Shown: positions 1 through 7,746, numbered from the stretch's first letter. The stretch: 11,346 bases of DNA from an uncultured Sulfurovum sp. (GCA_947311605.1 CAMZLC010000033.1:1-11346), one strand, 5' to 3'. Numbers and translations: made by a program. The notes: generated by a model not told the origin, from the letters alone.

Positions 1-486
1 CTCGCTAGGGTCAAGACCTTCTGGAAGCATGCTGTGATCATTGCTGCTGGGAGTGGGGACATTAGGATTATTAACCTGTCCATATTTTGCCAATGCACCA
101 CCCAGAAGATCTCCTAGACCTCCGTTTTTCCCTATACCCAAAAGGTCCTCGAGCCCTTTGGAGTCTGTAGGAGTAGTGGTGTTTCCCTTATTTCCGCCAA
201 GGACAGAGCCGAGAAGATCGCCCAGTCCACCGCCAGAAGAGGTTGTTTTCCCGCCACCCAGCAGTCCACCTAGAAGATCACCCAGTCCACCGCCAGAAGA
301 CCCTTGTCCTGCTCCGCCACCCAGTACAGAACCGAGAAGATCACCCAGTGATCCGCCACCCTGTGTGGGCTGTCCTTGGGATCCCCCAAGTGCTGCTCCA
401 ACCAAACTTCCAAGAATATCCCCGCCTGAGCCTTTAGTGAGTGCACCACTACTCAATAGACTACCCAAGATTTTAATTGCATCCAT
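1..486 (-). CDS. Glycine-rich DUF533/YebE-like protein, 3' end outside the window
   Basis: The reading frame stays open from an ATG at 486 to the left edge (162 codons, no stop), so the C-terminus is missing. The start is supported by AAGGAG at 495-500, 8 bases upstream, and by its own promoter. The protein begins MDAIKILGSLLSSGALTKG and then carries repeated units of the form GGGLGDLLGSVLGG, separated by short Gln/Ser/Thr-rich linkers, followed by a more polar stretch (KYGQVNNPNVPTPSSND). A short amphipathic start followed by Gly/Leu repeats resembles the N-terminal half of DUF533 (YebE-type) proteins, which end in a TerB-like helical domain; that domain would lie beyond the window, so the family call is inference. 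No catalytic motif is visible. It could instead be an unrelated low-complexity protein. It is separated from the upstream acyP by 64 bases and appears to be transcribed independently. Confidence 0.55.
   Translation of the reverse strand, partial: MDAIKILGSLLSSGALTKGSGGDILGSLVGAALGGSQGQPTQGGGSLGDLLGSVLGGGAGQGSSGGGLGDLLGGLLGGGKTTSSGGGLGDLLGSVLGGNKGNTTTPTDSKGLEDLLGIGKNGGLGDLLGGALAKYGQVNNPNVPTPSSNDHSMLPEGLDPSE
104..348 (-). repeat. In-frame tandem repeats encoding GGGLGDLLGSVLGG units
   Basis: Four related copies lie inside the DUF533-like gene. Two 30-base segments, 211-240 and 271-300, differ at only two positions and are exactly 60 bases apart. A third copy starts at about 334 (63 bases on), and a degenerate one lies near 104-120. 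All spacings are multiples of three, so the reading frame is kept. The near-identity at DNA level suggests recent duplication or continuing expansion and contraction. Confidence 0.8.
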
Positions 487-518
487 CTTTTATTCTCCTT
501 TTGTTGTAAAGATAAGGT

Positions 519-549
519 ATTATACCCTCTTTATTGTGTATACAATAAA
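519..549 (-). promoter_or_regulatory. Promoter of the DUF533-like gene with overlapping palindrome
   Basis: On the minus strand a perfect TATAAT lies at 519-524, 33 to 38 bases before the ATG at 486. Directly upstream is an 8-bp perfect inverted repeat, TTTATTGT and ACAATAAA at 530-537 and 542-549, with a 4-base centre. It covers the expected -35 region and touches the acyP stop codon at 551. No clear TTGACA is present, which is normal for Campylobacterota. The palindrome could be an operator or the end of the acyP transcript; it lacks a T-run on the minus strand, so an operator fits slightly better. Confidence 0.6.
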
Positions 550-550
550 C

Positions 551-826
551 TTAATATCTAATTTCAAATCCATCATAAATAATATCGTCATCTTCAAGCA
601 CTTCTGTGCTGATATCTGATACTTTGCTGAGGGGTGAGCCTTTTTCCAGTATGCCAAGTACCGTATCAAATTCATCCTCATAGATACGCGCAACTACCTC
701 TACAACACCATTTTCAAGGTTTCTAACATAGCCCTGTAACCCCAATTTCATCAATGCTTGGGATACACACTTTCTATAATATACATGCTGTACTTTTCCA
801 GAGATAAGCATCCTATAGCTTTCCAT
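551..826 (-). CDS. acyP: Acylphosphatase
   Basis: This 91-residue protein has the usual size and fold signature of acylphosphatases (EC 3.6.1.7), small cytosolic enzymes that hydrolyse acyl phosphates such as acetyl phosphate or 1,3-bisphosphoglycerate. The phosphate-binding loop is GKVQHVYYRK at residues 10-19, with catalytic Arg18. The second catalytic residue is Asn36 in GYVRNLENGVVEV. His14 replaces the Gly of the common GxVQGVxFR motif, a mild departure close to the active loop. The start at 826 has a strong AAGGAGG a few bases upstream, and the gene overlaps the end of the TerB-like gene by 14 bases, suggesting translational coupling. It is the last gene of the run that begins at oadG. 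Whether acyl-phosphate removal relates to the pyruvate/oxaloacetate enzymes upstream cannot be told from sequence. Confidence 0.88.
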   Translation of the reverse strand: MESYRMLISGKVQHVYYRKCVSQALMKLGLQGYVRNLENGVVEVVARIYEDEFDTVLGILEKGSPLSKVSDISTEVLEDDDIIYDGFEIRY

Positions 827-1250
827 ACTCCTCCTTCAGCTCGTGTAGAAAATCAATAATGCGATCATGAAAAATACGCTCTTCTTCCTCTGCAATACAA
901 ACTTTAAATTGCTTTAGATGCTCAATATTTATCTTATTTACAAAACGTGGGGTTCGCTTGATATCGTTGGTGATTTTCATGATCAGATCCGTATAGTCCA
1001 GACCGTTTTTCACCAGCACTTTGTCATGAAGTTCATGGATGGTTTCCAGAAGAAGCCTAGACCTATCTGCATTGTCTCCATAGATCTCCGCGGCAATCTT
1101 TTTGATGATCTTCTCCTCACACTCTACGATGTGATTGTTAGACATTACCATCAGAAGAATCAATTCAGCCCTGAATTCGAGAGAGGAGCTGTGATAGACA
1201 AGAAACTCCCTAAACATATTAAGGAGTTTGAATTTGAGCTTGGTAAGCAT
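813..1250 (-). CDS. TerB-like helical hypothetical protein
   Basis: A 145-residue protein, predicted all-helical and rich in charged residues, with no signal peptide or membrane segment. Residues 26-50 (RAELILLMVMSNNHIVECEEKI, shown in part) follow the TerB-type pattern: a hydrophobic helix, a polar turn, then an acidic helix start, as in tellurite-resistance TerB and its relatives. The C-terminal half is lysine/glutamate-rich (HLKQFKVCIAEEEERIF). The function of this class is not settled, so only the fold resemblance is proposed. The start at 1250 is 18 bases after the pckA stop and has AAGG about 8 bases upstream; the internal Met12 has no ribosome site. The stop lies 14 bases inside acyP. 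Interestingly, the next gene beyond acyP also resembles a TerB-clan protein. Confidence 0.65.
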   Translation of the reverse strand: MLTKLKFKLLNMFREFLVYHSSSLEFRAELILLMVMSNNHIVECEEKIIKKIAAEIYGDNADRSRLLLETIHELHDKVLVKNGLDYTDLIMKITNDIKRTPRFVNKINIEHLKQFKVCIAEEEERIFHDRIIDFLHELKEEYGKL

Positions 1251-1268
1251 AAGGGGTGCCTTGGGTGA

Positions 1269-2861
1269 TTATATCTGTGGTCCTGCAGATTCAAAGTTGA
1301 ATTCATCACCATGGCTGTCATAGCGCTTGAAGTTTTGTTGGAACATATGGGCAAGCTCTTTGAGTGTTTCCATATATTTTTCCTGATCAGCCCAGGTCTT
1401 CATGGGATTGAGCACCGTATAATCCTTGACGCCTTTGAGCGACTTGGGAATAGCAAGGTTAAATACAGGAAGCGTATCAAATTCAGCGTCATTGATCGAG
1501 CCATCGAGTATACCAGTAATGCACGCTCTTGTGTCTTTGATACTCATGCGCTTGCCTACGCCATAGACGCCGCCAGTCCAGCCGGTATTGACCAGATAGA
1601 CATTCACACCATACTTGTCTATTTTTTCGCCCAAAAGCCTGGCGTAATCTGTGGGATAAAGCGGGAGGAATGCCTCCCCGAAACAGGCGGAAAAAGCAGC
1701 TACTGGCTCCGTAATACCCCTTTCTGTACCGGCCACCTTGGCAGTATAACCAGAGAGAAAGTAGTACATCGCCTGCTCTTTGGTCAGTTTACTGACGGGA
1801 GGCAATACGCCAAAAGCATCCGCCGTCAGGAAAATGATATTGCTCGGATGTCCTGCATGGAGATCTTCTTTATGGTTCCTGATATGCTCTATGGGGTAGG
1901 AGACACGGGTGTTTTCTGTTTTGCTGCCATTCTCATAGTCTACCCTTCCGGTATCATCATAAATCACGTTCTCCAACAGTGCGTCCTTGCTGATTGCACC
2001 AAATATTTCAGGCTCGCTTCTGGGATCGAGATTGATGACTTTGGCATAGCATCCACCCTCGAAGTTAAAGACACCATCATTATCCCAGCCATGCTCATCA
2101 TCACCGATCAATGCACGGTGAGGATCGGTAGAGAGTGTGGTCTTTCCTGTACCAGAGAGTCCAAAGAAGAGGCAGACATCTCCCCCCTCCCCTACGTTGG
2201 CAGAGCAGTGCATAGGCAGCTTATTTTCAAGCGGAAGCCAGTAGTTCATCATGGAGAAGATGCCCTTCTTCATCTCTCCTCCATACCAGGTACCGCCAAT
2301 AATAGAGATATTTTTTTCGATATTGAAGAGCACATAGACATCAGAGTGCATGCCATGCTCTTTATATTTTTTGTTGGTGGTTTTACAGCTATTATAGACG
2401 ATAAAGTCTGGCTTGAAGTCTCTGAGCTCATCCTCTGTAGGACGAATAAACATATTCTTGACAAAATGTGCCTGCCATGCTACTTCGGAGATGAAGCGGA
2501 TTTTTCTTCGGCTTGCTTCACTGGCACCACAAAAGGCATCCACCACATAGATGTCTTTCCCTGAAAGTTGCGCTTTTGTCAGCGATAGAAGCTCATCGAA
2601 GATCTCTCCATCAATCGGCTTGTTGGTCTCCCCCCATGCGATATATTGGTTGGAGGGTTCCTGATCCACGAAGTACTTATCCTTGGGGCTTCTGCCTGTA
2701 AAAATACCCGTATCGCAGATCGTCGCACCAGAAGTGGAAAGTTTGCACTCACCGTGGTTAATCTCATGTGCGATCAGTTCGCTGTAATCCGTGTTATAAA
2801 AGACCCTTCCTATATTTTCAAGTCCTAGTTCGTCTAGCCCTTTTGGCATAAGCATACCCAT
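1269..2861 (-). CDS. pckA: Phosphoenolpyruvate carboxykinase (ATP)
   Basis: At 530 residues this is a full-length ATP-type PEP carboxykinase (EC 4.1.1.49), a cytosolic enzyme converting oxaloacetate + ATP to PEP + CO2 + ADP, or the reverse. The substrate-binding TGRSPKDK lies at residues 55-62, YGGEMKK at 193-199, the P-loop GLSGTGKTTLS at 234-244, and the metal-binding kinase-2 motif LIGDDEHGW at 251-259. NTGWTGGVYGVGKRM at about 425-439 is also typical. No key residue is missing. The start at 2861 lies 15 bases after the oadB stop, with GAGGG upstream; Met3 and Met5 are possible alternatives. Being the fourth gene behind oadG-oadA-oadB places it at the oxaloacetate/pyruvate/PEP branch point. 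In an autotroph using the reductive TCA cycle it would supply PEP for gluconeogenesis; that lifestyle is inferred. Confidence 0.97.
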   Translation of the reverse strand: MGMLMPKGLDELGLENIGRVFYNTDYSELIAHEINHGECKLSTSGATICDTGIFTGRSPKDKYFVDQEPSNQYIAWGETNKPIDGEIFDELLSLTKAQLSGKDIYVVDAFCGASEASRRKIRFISEVAWQAHFVKNMFIRPTEDELRDFKPDFIVYNSCKTTNKKYKEHGMHSDVYVLFNIEKNISIIGGTWYGGEMKKGIFSMMNYWLPLENKLPMHCSANVGEGGDVCLFFGLSGTGKTTLSTDPHRALIGDDEHGWDNDGVFNFEGGCYAKVINLDPRSEPEIFGAISKDALLENVIYDDTGRVDYENGSKTENTRVSYPIEHIRNHKEDLHAGHPSNIIFLTADAFGVLPPVSKLTKEQAMYYFLSGYTAKVAGTERGITEPVAAFSACFGEAFLPLYPTDYARLLGEKIDKYGVNVYLVNTGWTGGVYGVGKRMSIKDTRACITGILDGSINDAEFDTLPVFNLAIPKSLKGVKDYTVLNPMKTWADQEKYMETLKELAHMFQQNFKRYDSHGDEFNFESAGPQI

Positions 2862-2876
2862 GTTTCCCTCTTTGTG

Positions 2877-4214
2877 TTATTTAAATATAGACAACAGTAC
2901 GCCTGCTGCCACCGCTGAGCCTATCACACCTGCCACATTGGGACCCATCGCATGCATGAGCAGAATATTGCCAGGCTTGGCATCGGATCCAACCTTGCTC
3001 ACTACCCGCGCTGCCATGGGTACGGCAGAGACACCGGCTGCACCGATCAGTGGATTGATAGGCTCTTTAGAAAATTTATTCATTATCTTAGCCATGATGA
3101 CTCCCATGGCGGTACCTGCCGAGAAGGCAAGAAGACCAATGATCATGATCCCAAGACTTTCGATCACTAGAAATTTATCTGCTGCCAGTTTGGAGCCGAC
3201 ACCCAATCCCAGGAATATCGTCACAGTATTGATCAACGCGTTTTGCATGGTATCGCTTAATCTGTCTACCACACCAGACTCTTTGGCAAAGTTTCCAAAA
3301 GCAAAAGCACCGATCAGCGGAGTGGATTCTGGAAGAATCAGGATAGAGAGCATCAAGACCACAATAGGGAAAATAAGTTTCTCTCTGCTATGCACCTTTC
3401 TCTGTATTCCCATTTGGATCTTGCGCTCTTCTTCCGTCGTGAGTAGCTTCATGATCGGAGGTTGGATCACCGGCACCAAAGCCATATAGGAGTAAGCAGC
3501 GACTGCGATAGCGCCCAGCATTTCTGGTGCCAGTCGGTTGGCGATAAAGATCGATGTCGGACCGTCTGCCCCACCGATAATAGAGATCGCAGAAGCTGAC
3601 TGCAAGTCAAAGCCCAGTGCCACCGCACCTACCAGTGAACCAAAGATGCCAAACTGTGCCGCACCGCCCAGCAGCGCTGTTTTGGGATTGGCGAGCAGCG
3701 GGCCAAAGTCCGTCATCGCTCCTACGCCCATGAAGATAAGCAAAGGGAAGAATTCATTGGCGATACCCATATTGTAGATGACCCCCAGCATGCCATGTGG
3801 GCCAGTCATGTGTGCCAGAGGGATATTGGCAAGCAGACCCCCGAAGGCAATAGGAATAAGCAGCAGCGGCTCAAATCCTTTGGCAATGGCCAGATAGAAG
3901 AGTATGAAGACGATCAGGATCATAATGATCCTACCAAGAGAAGACTCAAAGGCAGACATCGGTTTACTTTTACCGGAGGGATCAATAGCCATCTCGCCAT
4001 CATCGGTATCGAAGATCGCACGCAGTCCCGTGGTTTCCCAAAAACTGACTGCAAGCTGACTCAGACTCTTGGGCTGATAAGCATGCTTGACGCTACCCTC
4101 TTCTGCAGTGGCTGTCGCTGGTACTGCTTGATGCTCTTGGCTACTTGCTTGTATCGCAGTAGTCATGAATGCGCAAACAAAAAGAAGCGCAAGGAAAATC
4201 TGTTTCACCTTCAT
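2877..4214 (-). CDS. oadB: Oxaloacetate decarboxylase beta subunit (Na+ pump)
   Basis: This 445-residue integral membrane protein decarboxylates carboxybiotin on OadA and couples it to Na+ export. Family blocks are clear: AIAKGFEPLLLIPIAFGGLLANIP at 109-132 (quoted in part from AIAKGFEP), FMGVGAMTDFGPLLANP at 161-177, IGGADGPTSIF at 213-223 with Asp217 matching the Na+-essential Asp203 of the Klebsiella subunit, AVAAYSYMALVPVIQPP, FGNFAKESGVV, NPLIGAAGVSAVPMAARV and LMHAMGPNVAGVIGSA. Compared with the Klebsiella protein it has roughly 50 to 90 extra N-terminal residues that start like a signal peptide (MKVKQIFLALLFVCAFMTTA), followed by a hydrophilic segment; the loop after the first membrane helix is correspondingly shorter. 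The start is 8 bases after the oadA stop, with TAAGG overlapping that stop, so the two are probably translationally coupled. Confidence 0.95.
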   Translation of the reverse strand: MKVKQIFLALLFVCAFMTTAIQASSQEHQAVPATATAEEGSVKHAYQPKSLSQLAVSFWETTGLRAIFDTDDGEMAIDPSGKSKPMSAFESSLGRIIMILIVFILFYLAIAKGFEPLLLIPIAFGGLLANIPLAHMTGPHGMLGVIYNMGIANEFFPLLIFMGVGAMTDFGPLLANPKTALLGGAAQFGIFGSLVGAVALGFDLQSASAISIIGGADGPTSIFIANRLAPEMLGAIAVAAYSYMALVPVIQPPIMKLLTTEEERKIQMGIQRKVHSREKLIFPIVVLMLSILILPESTPLIGAFAFGNFAKESGVVDRLSDTMQNALINTVTIFLGLGVGSKLAADKFLVIESLGIMIIGLLAFSAGTAMGVIMAKIMNKFSKEPINPLIGAAGVSAVPMAARVVSKVGSDAKPGNILLMHAMGPNVAGVIGSAVAAGVLLSIFK

Positions 4215-4222
4215 GGTTTGCC

Positions 4223-6007
4223 TTATGATATGGTTGCGAGAAGTTGACCGTCTTGGACAGCATCATTGGCATTGACATTGATAGAGGTGATCGTCCCCGC
4301 GTTTGGCGAAGGGATATCGATCTCCATCTTCATGGCCTCCAGGATCATGATCACATCCCCTTCGGCCACGGTATCACCGACATTCTTTGTGATCTTCCAG
4401 ACATTGCCTGGAGTCTGCGAAAGTACCTCTGTGGCACCTGCGCTTCCACCTGCTACCGGTACTGCTGCTTCAATTGCTGCTACCGGGGCTGCCTCTGTGA
4501 CCTGTATGTCCGCATCCCCTTCAGCTACCTGTACACTGTATTTCTTCCCATCGACCACTACTGTATAATTTCCTGCCATCTCTGCTCCATTACATTCATT
4601 TTCGCCTTTTCTTACCATCAAAGGCCCATCACCCTTGAGGAACGCAATACCCTTTTGATCACAAGCTGCTGCAATAAAGATATTTTCATCGCTTGTCTTC
4701 AGCCCCTCTTCTTCGAGCACGCCTTTCCAGTGTGCGATAGACTTCTCTACATTTCTGTCTGCGATATCCAGAGGGTTTTCTGTGGTCGGCTCTAGATCCA
4801 GCTTAGCTGCTGCCAATGCTACAATCTCAGGATCCGGTGCTACTGGCGTTTTACCAAAACGTCCGAGTACCATTCTCCCATAGCCCGGAGCGATCTGCTT
4901 CCAGGAGCCAAACATCACATTGGCATAGGCCTGCTGCCAGTAGAACTGACTAACGGGTGTGACCGATGTACCGTATCCACCACGCTCTACCACCTCTTTC
5001 ATTGCTGCGATCACTTCATCAAATCTCTCCAGGTTCCCGCTGTCTCTCATCATCTGCGTATTGGCTGTCAATGCGCCACCGGGCATAGGGGAGAAAGGGA
5101 TCAATGGGCTGACTTGAGTCGCTTCTGGCGGGATAAAGTACTCAGAGAGACATTGTTGCAATGTCTCTTCATACTTAAGCACCTTTTCCAGCTTGAGATC
5201 ACCCAGATTATAGTCCGTGCCTTTGGTCGCGTGAAGAAGTGTCAGGATGTCAGGCTGACTCGTGCCGCCACTGACAGGAGAAGCCGCCAGGTCGATACCG
5301 TTGGCTCCCCCTTCGAGGGCTGCCAGATAACAAGCGACACTGACACCTGCGGTCTCATGAGTGTGCAGTCTCAGGTGTGTCTCTTCGCCCAGAAGTTTTC
5401 TGGCCATAGAGATCGTCTCGAAGACCTTGTTGGGGTTGGAGGTGCCCGAAGCGTCTTTGAAGCAGACAGAGTCAAAGGCTATCCCGCTGTCCAAAATGTT
5501 TCTGAGAGTCTTTTCATAAAAAGCGACATCATGTGCTCCTTTACATCCCGGAGGCAGGTCCATCATAGTGACGACCACTTCGTGGTTCATGCTATGCTTG
5601 TTGATACAGCTTGCACTGTACTCCAGATTGTCCACATCATTCAGGGCATCAAAGTTCCTCACGGTAGTGGTGCCGTGCTTGGCAAACATCTTGGCAAAGA
5701 GATCGATCATCTCACGACTTCCAGTATCCAGCATTACCGTATTGATACCACGCGAAAGTACCTGCAGGTTGGCTTCGGGACCTACGATCTCCCGAAACTT
5801 GCCCATCATCTCAAAAGCATTTTCCTGTAGATAGAAGAAGAGGCTCTGAAATCTCGCACCTCCGCCGAATTCGAAGTGACTGATGCCTGCTTTTTTGGCT
5901 GCTTCTACTGCGGGAAAAAAATCCTCCATCAACACCCTTCCCCCAAAGACTGATTGAAATCCGTCCCTGAAGGTGGTGTCCATAATATCAATGTATTTTT
6001 TTGCCAT
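4223..6007 (-). CDS. oadA: Oxaloacetate decarboxylase alpha subunit / PycB-type biotin carboxyltransferase
   Basis: A 594-residue cytosolic protein that transfers the carboxyl group between oxaloacetate/pyruvate and biotin. The TIM-barrel carboxyltransferase domain opens with DTTFRDGFQS; metal ligands are Asp10, His215 and His217 (HTHETAG), and the carbamylated-lysine position is Lys184 in VCFKD. A conserved second domain covers about 310-480, an Ala/Pro/Val-rich hinge about 505-527, and a biotinyl domain ends the protein with EAMKM, biotin on Lys560. A longer frame begins at 6058, but it overlaps oadG by 38 bases. The ATG at 6007 gives the family's usual start and sits 13 bases after the oadG stop behind AAGGG, so it is preferred. 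Neighbouring oadG and oadB argue for the Na+-pumping decarboxylase; the closest remembered relative is Campylobacter PycB, so a role in pyruvate carboxylase with a PycA encoded elsewhere is also possible. Confidence 0.95.
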   Translation of the reverse strand: MAKKYIDIMDTTFRDGFQSVFGGRVLMEDFFPAVEAAKKAGISHFEFGGGARFQSLFFYLQENAFEMMGKFREIVGPEANLQVLSRGINTVMLDTGSREMIDLFAKMFAKHGTTTVRNFDALNDVDNLEYSASCINKHSMNHEVVVTMMDLPPGCKGAHDVAFYEKTLRNILDSGIAFDSVCFKDASGTSNPNKVFETISMARKLLGEETHLRLHTHETAGVSVACYLAALEGGANGIDLAASPVSGGTSQPDILTLLHATKGTDYNLGDLKLEKVLKYEETLQQCLSEYFIPPEATQVSPLIPFSPMPGGALTANTQMMRDSGNLERFDEVIAAMKEVVERGGYGTSVTPVSQFYWQQAYANVMFGSWKQIAPGYGRMVLGRFGKTPVAPDPEIVALAAAKLDLEPTTENPLDIADRNVEKSIAHWKGVLEEEGLKTSDENIFIAAACDQKGIAFLKGDGPLMVRKGENECNGAEMAGNYTVVVDGKKYSVQVAEGDADIQVTEAAPVAAIEAAVPVAGGSAGATEVLSQTPGNVWKITKNVGDTVAEGDVIMILEAMKMEIDIPSPNAGTITSINVNANDAVQDGQLLATIS

Positions 6008-6020
6008 TAAAACCCTTTTT

Positions 6021-6269
6021 CTATGATTTGTTTTTGCGGAATTCTGTGACTGCCGCAATCACTGCTGCTACACGAGCCTTCTCTTCTGCATTTTCGGAAG
6101 CAGCCGTGGCAGGCGATGGCGTAGATGCTGGCACTTTATCGGGAAAATATTTGCCAATCACATAAGCCTGTATTTTTACCGAAAGAATCATCACATACAA
6201 GAAGATGAATACTACGCCCATGCCGAGCACCATAAATTTGAGTGCCTCTCCTATCACATTCACTTCCAT
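6021..6269 (-). CDS. oadG: Oxaloacetate decarboxylase gamma subunit
   Basis: An 82-residue protein with the OadG layout: one N-terminal membrane helix (about residues 8-32, FMVLGMGVVFIFLYVMILSV), a Pro/Ala-rich cytoplasmic linker (VPASTPSPATAASE), and a C-terminal helix (ARVAAVIAAVTEFRKNK). In the complex OadG anchors the alpha subunit to the beta subunit. The frame can be extended 16 codons to a TTG at 6317, but the ATG at 6269 has AAAGG at 6278-6282 with an 8-base spacer and gives the normal family length. The His-rich tail known from the enterobacterial subunit (a Zn2+ site) is not visible. It is the first gene of the oad-pck operon; 91 bases separate it from the helicase stop. Confidence 0.85.
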   Translation of the reverse strand: MEVNVIGEALKFMVLGMGVVFIFLYVMILSVKIQAYVIGKYFPDKVPASTPSPATAASENAEEKARVAAVIAAVTEFRKNKS

Positions 6270-6317
6270 GTTTTCTACCTTTGGGAAATCTGAAAATTCC
6301 CTTGATTGGGATTCCAA

Positions 6318-6323
6318 ATTTTA
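6318..6323 (-). promoter_or_regulatory. Weak candidate -10 box for the oad-pck operon
   Basis: In the 91-base gap between the helicase and oadG (6270-6360) the minus strand reads TAGCTAAAAT, giving a TAAAAT hexamer behind an A-rich tract. No -35 hexamer is seen. No strong terminator follows the helicase gene either, so readthrough from the helicase is equally possible. Imperfect inverted repeats with GGGAA/TTCCC and TTGGGATTCCAA arms occupy the predicted leader. Confidence 0.25.
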
Positions 6324-6360
6324 GCTATTTTTTTGCTTAGTTCTACTTAAAAGCATGCTG

Positions 6361-7746
6361 CTATCTGCGTCTTTTTTTTCTTTTGTTACTTCCTGTCTGC
6401 TTCTGCTCGCGCTGATGTTCGTCCAGCATATTTTCCACCTCTGACGCATCATATCCAATCTGGAATCCTGCAGTGCCTTGCTCACGAGAAAGCATATAGG
6501 AGAGGGCTTTTTTGATAAAGGTACCCTGATCCATACGGGAAAGGGTGTGTAGTACCTTGTCGATATTGGGATGGATCGCCGTCTCGTCCAGTTTTTGCAC
6601 CATAAAATCAATGGACTCCTGAGAGATACTGCCATCACCCACCATCAAGGTATCCAAGCGCATCTCGGCACCTACCTCCTTCTGAATCCGCTGCAGTTCA
6701 CGAAACTCTTCCGTGGTGACCAGCGTGATCGCCTGTCCTGATTTTCCTGCCCTGCCAGTACGACCGATACGATGCACATAACTTTGGGGATCAAAAGGGA
6801 TATGGAAATTGAATACATGGGTCACATCTTTGACATCCAGTCCTCTGGCTGCCACATCTGTGGCTACCAGGATTTTGGTTTCGGCCCGACGGTAGGATTT
6901 GATCACCGCCTCTCTCTCTATCTGCTCCATGTCTCCATGGAGTCCGCTTGCCGCGAAACCCATCGCCTGCAGGTGTTCTGAGAGTCTGTCCACCTCACGC
7001 TTCATGCGGCAGAATATCAGGCACTTATTGAAATCTTCTGCCTCAAGAAGCTTGACGATGGTTTCATCCCTTTGACTCTCATTGATGACAAAGTAGCGCT
7101 GGTCGATAATGTTGTTCGTGGTCGCTTCATCGCCCACTACTGAGATAAACTCTGGCTGGTAGAGGATCCGGTCCGCCAGCTGCTTGATCGGCTCAGGCAT
7201 TGTCGCAGAAAACAGCAGGGTCTGTCTGTTCTGCGGGATATACTCAAAGATCTCCTTGATATCCTCCAAAAAGCCCATATCCAGCATCTCGTCCGCCTCA
7301 TCGAGCACTACGATCTCCGGGTTGAAAACATCGATCTTGCCTTTTTTGTAGAGATCTTTGAGGCGACCCGGCGTAGCGACTACGATCTGTACTCCTTTGT
7401 GGATCAGCGCGATCTGTCGTCCGTAGCCCACGCCGCCATAGACAGTCAGCGTGCGTATCCCGGCAAAACGCCCCAGATGATAGAGTTCATCACTCACCTG
7501 CGTCGCCAGCTCTCTGGTCGGCGTGATCACCAGCGCCCGCTCAATCTGCCCCTGTGCGATCATGTCCATCATCGGCAGTCCAAAGGCCGCTGTTTTTCCC
7601 GTACCGGTATGGGCTTGCCCTACCAGATCCTGCCCATTGGCGATGATGGGGATCGCTTCTTTTTGTATGGGGCTTGGCTCTTTGAAGCCTGCTATTTTTA
7701 CGCCTTTGGCGATATCGCGATGAAAATTGAAATCCTGAAATGTCAT
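6361..7746 (-). CDS. DEAD-box ATP-dependent RNA helicase
   Basis: The 461-residue protein carries the full DEAD-box motif set: Q motif (FKEPSPIQ, about 21-28), motif I AHTGTGKT 45-52, Ia PTRELA 76-81, Ib TPGR 125-128, II DEAD 149-152, III SAT 180-182, V ATDVAARGLD 295-304, and VI HRIGRTGR 325-332. A C-terminal extension of about 100 residues ends in a basic tail (SNKRKKRRR), likely for RNA binding. Such enzymes unwind short RNA duplexes with ATP and act in ribosome assembly, mRNA turnover or cold adaptation. The length fits RhlE/DeaD-like enzymes of this phylum, but the exact subfamily cannot be settled by eye. The ATG at 7746 has TAAGG about 8 bases upstream. The gene is preceded by an unusually structured leader, which suits the autoregulation often seen for such helicases. 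Confidence 0.95.
   Translation of the reverse strand: MTFQDFNFHRDIAKGVKIAGFKEPSPIQKEAIPIIANGQDLVGQAHTGTGKTAAFGLPMMDMIAQGQIERALVITPTRELATQVSDELYHLGRFAGIRTLTVYGGVGYGRQIALIHKGVQIVVATPGRLKDLYKKGKIDVFNPEIVVLDEADEMLDMGFLEDIKEIFEYIPQNRQTLLFSATMPEPIKQLADRILYQPEFISVVGDEATTNNIIDQRYFVINESQRDETIVKLLEAEDFNKCLIFCRMKREVDRLSEHLQAMGFAASGLHGDMEQIEREAVIKSYRRAETKILVATDVAARGLDVKDVTHVFNFHIPFDPQSYVHRIGRTGRAGKSGQAITLVTTEEFRELQRIQKEVGAEMRLDTLMVGDGSISQESIDFMVQKLDETAIHPNIDKVLHTLSRMDQGTFIKKALSYMLSREQGTAGFQIGYDASEVENMLDEHQREQKQTGSNKRKKRRR

Noticed and set aside
41..619. Plus-strand proline-rich frame of 192 codons
   Set aside because: It is the antisense image of the glycine-rich gene (Gly and Leu-Gly-Asp codons read as Pro, Arg, Ser); the minus frame has a ribosome site, a promoter and family-like composition.
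1311..2564. Plus-strand frame of 417 codons opposite pckA
   Set aside because: It lies wholly inside a gene with every PEP carboxykinase motif, and its translation has no recognisable domain.
6008..6058. Upstream start for oadA (17 more residues)
   Set aside because: It overlaps oadG by 38 bases and adds a polar stretch absent from the family; the ATG at 6007 has better placement.
6270..6317. TTG start adding 16 residues to oadG
   Set aside because: It has no good ribosome site, while the ATG at 6269 has one and gives the normal length.
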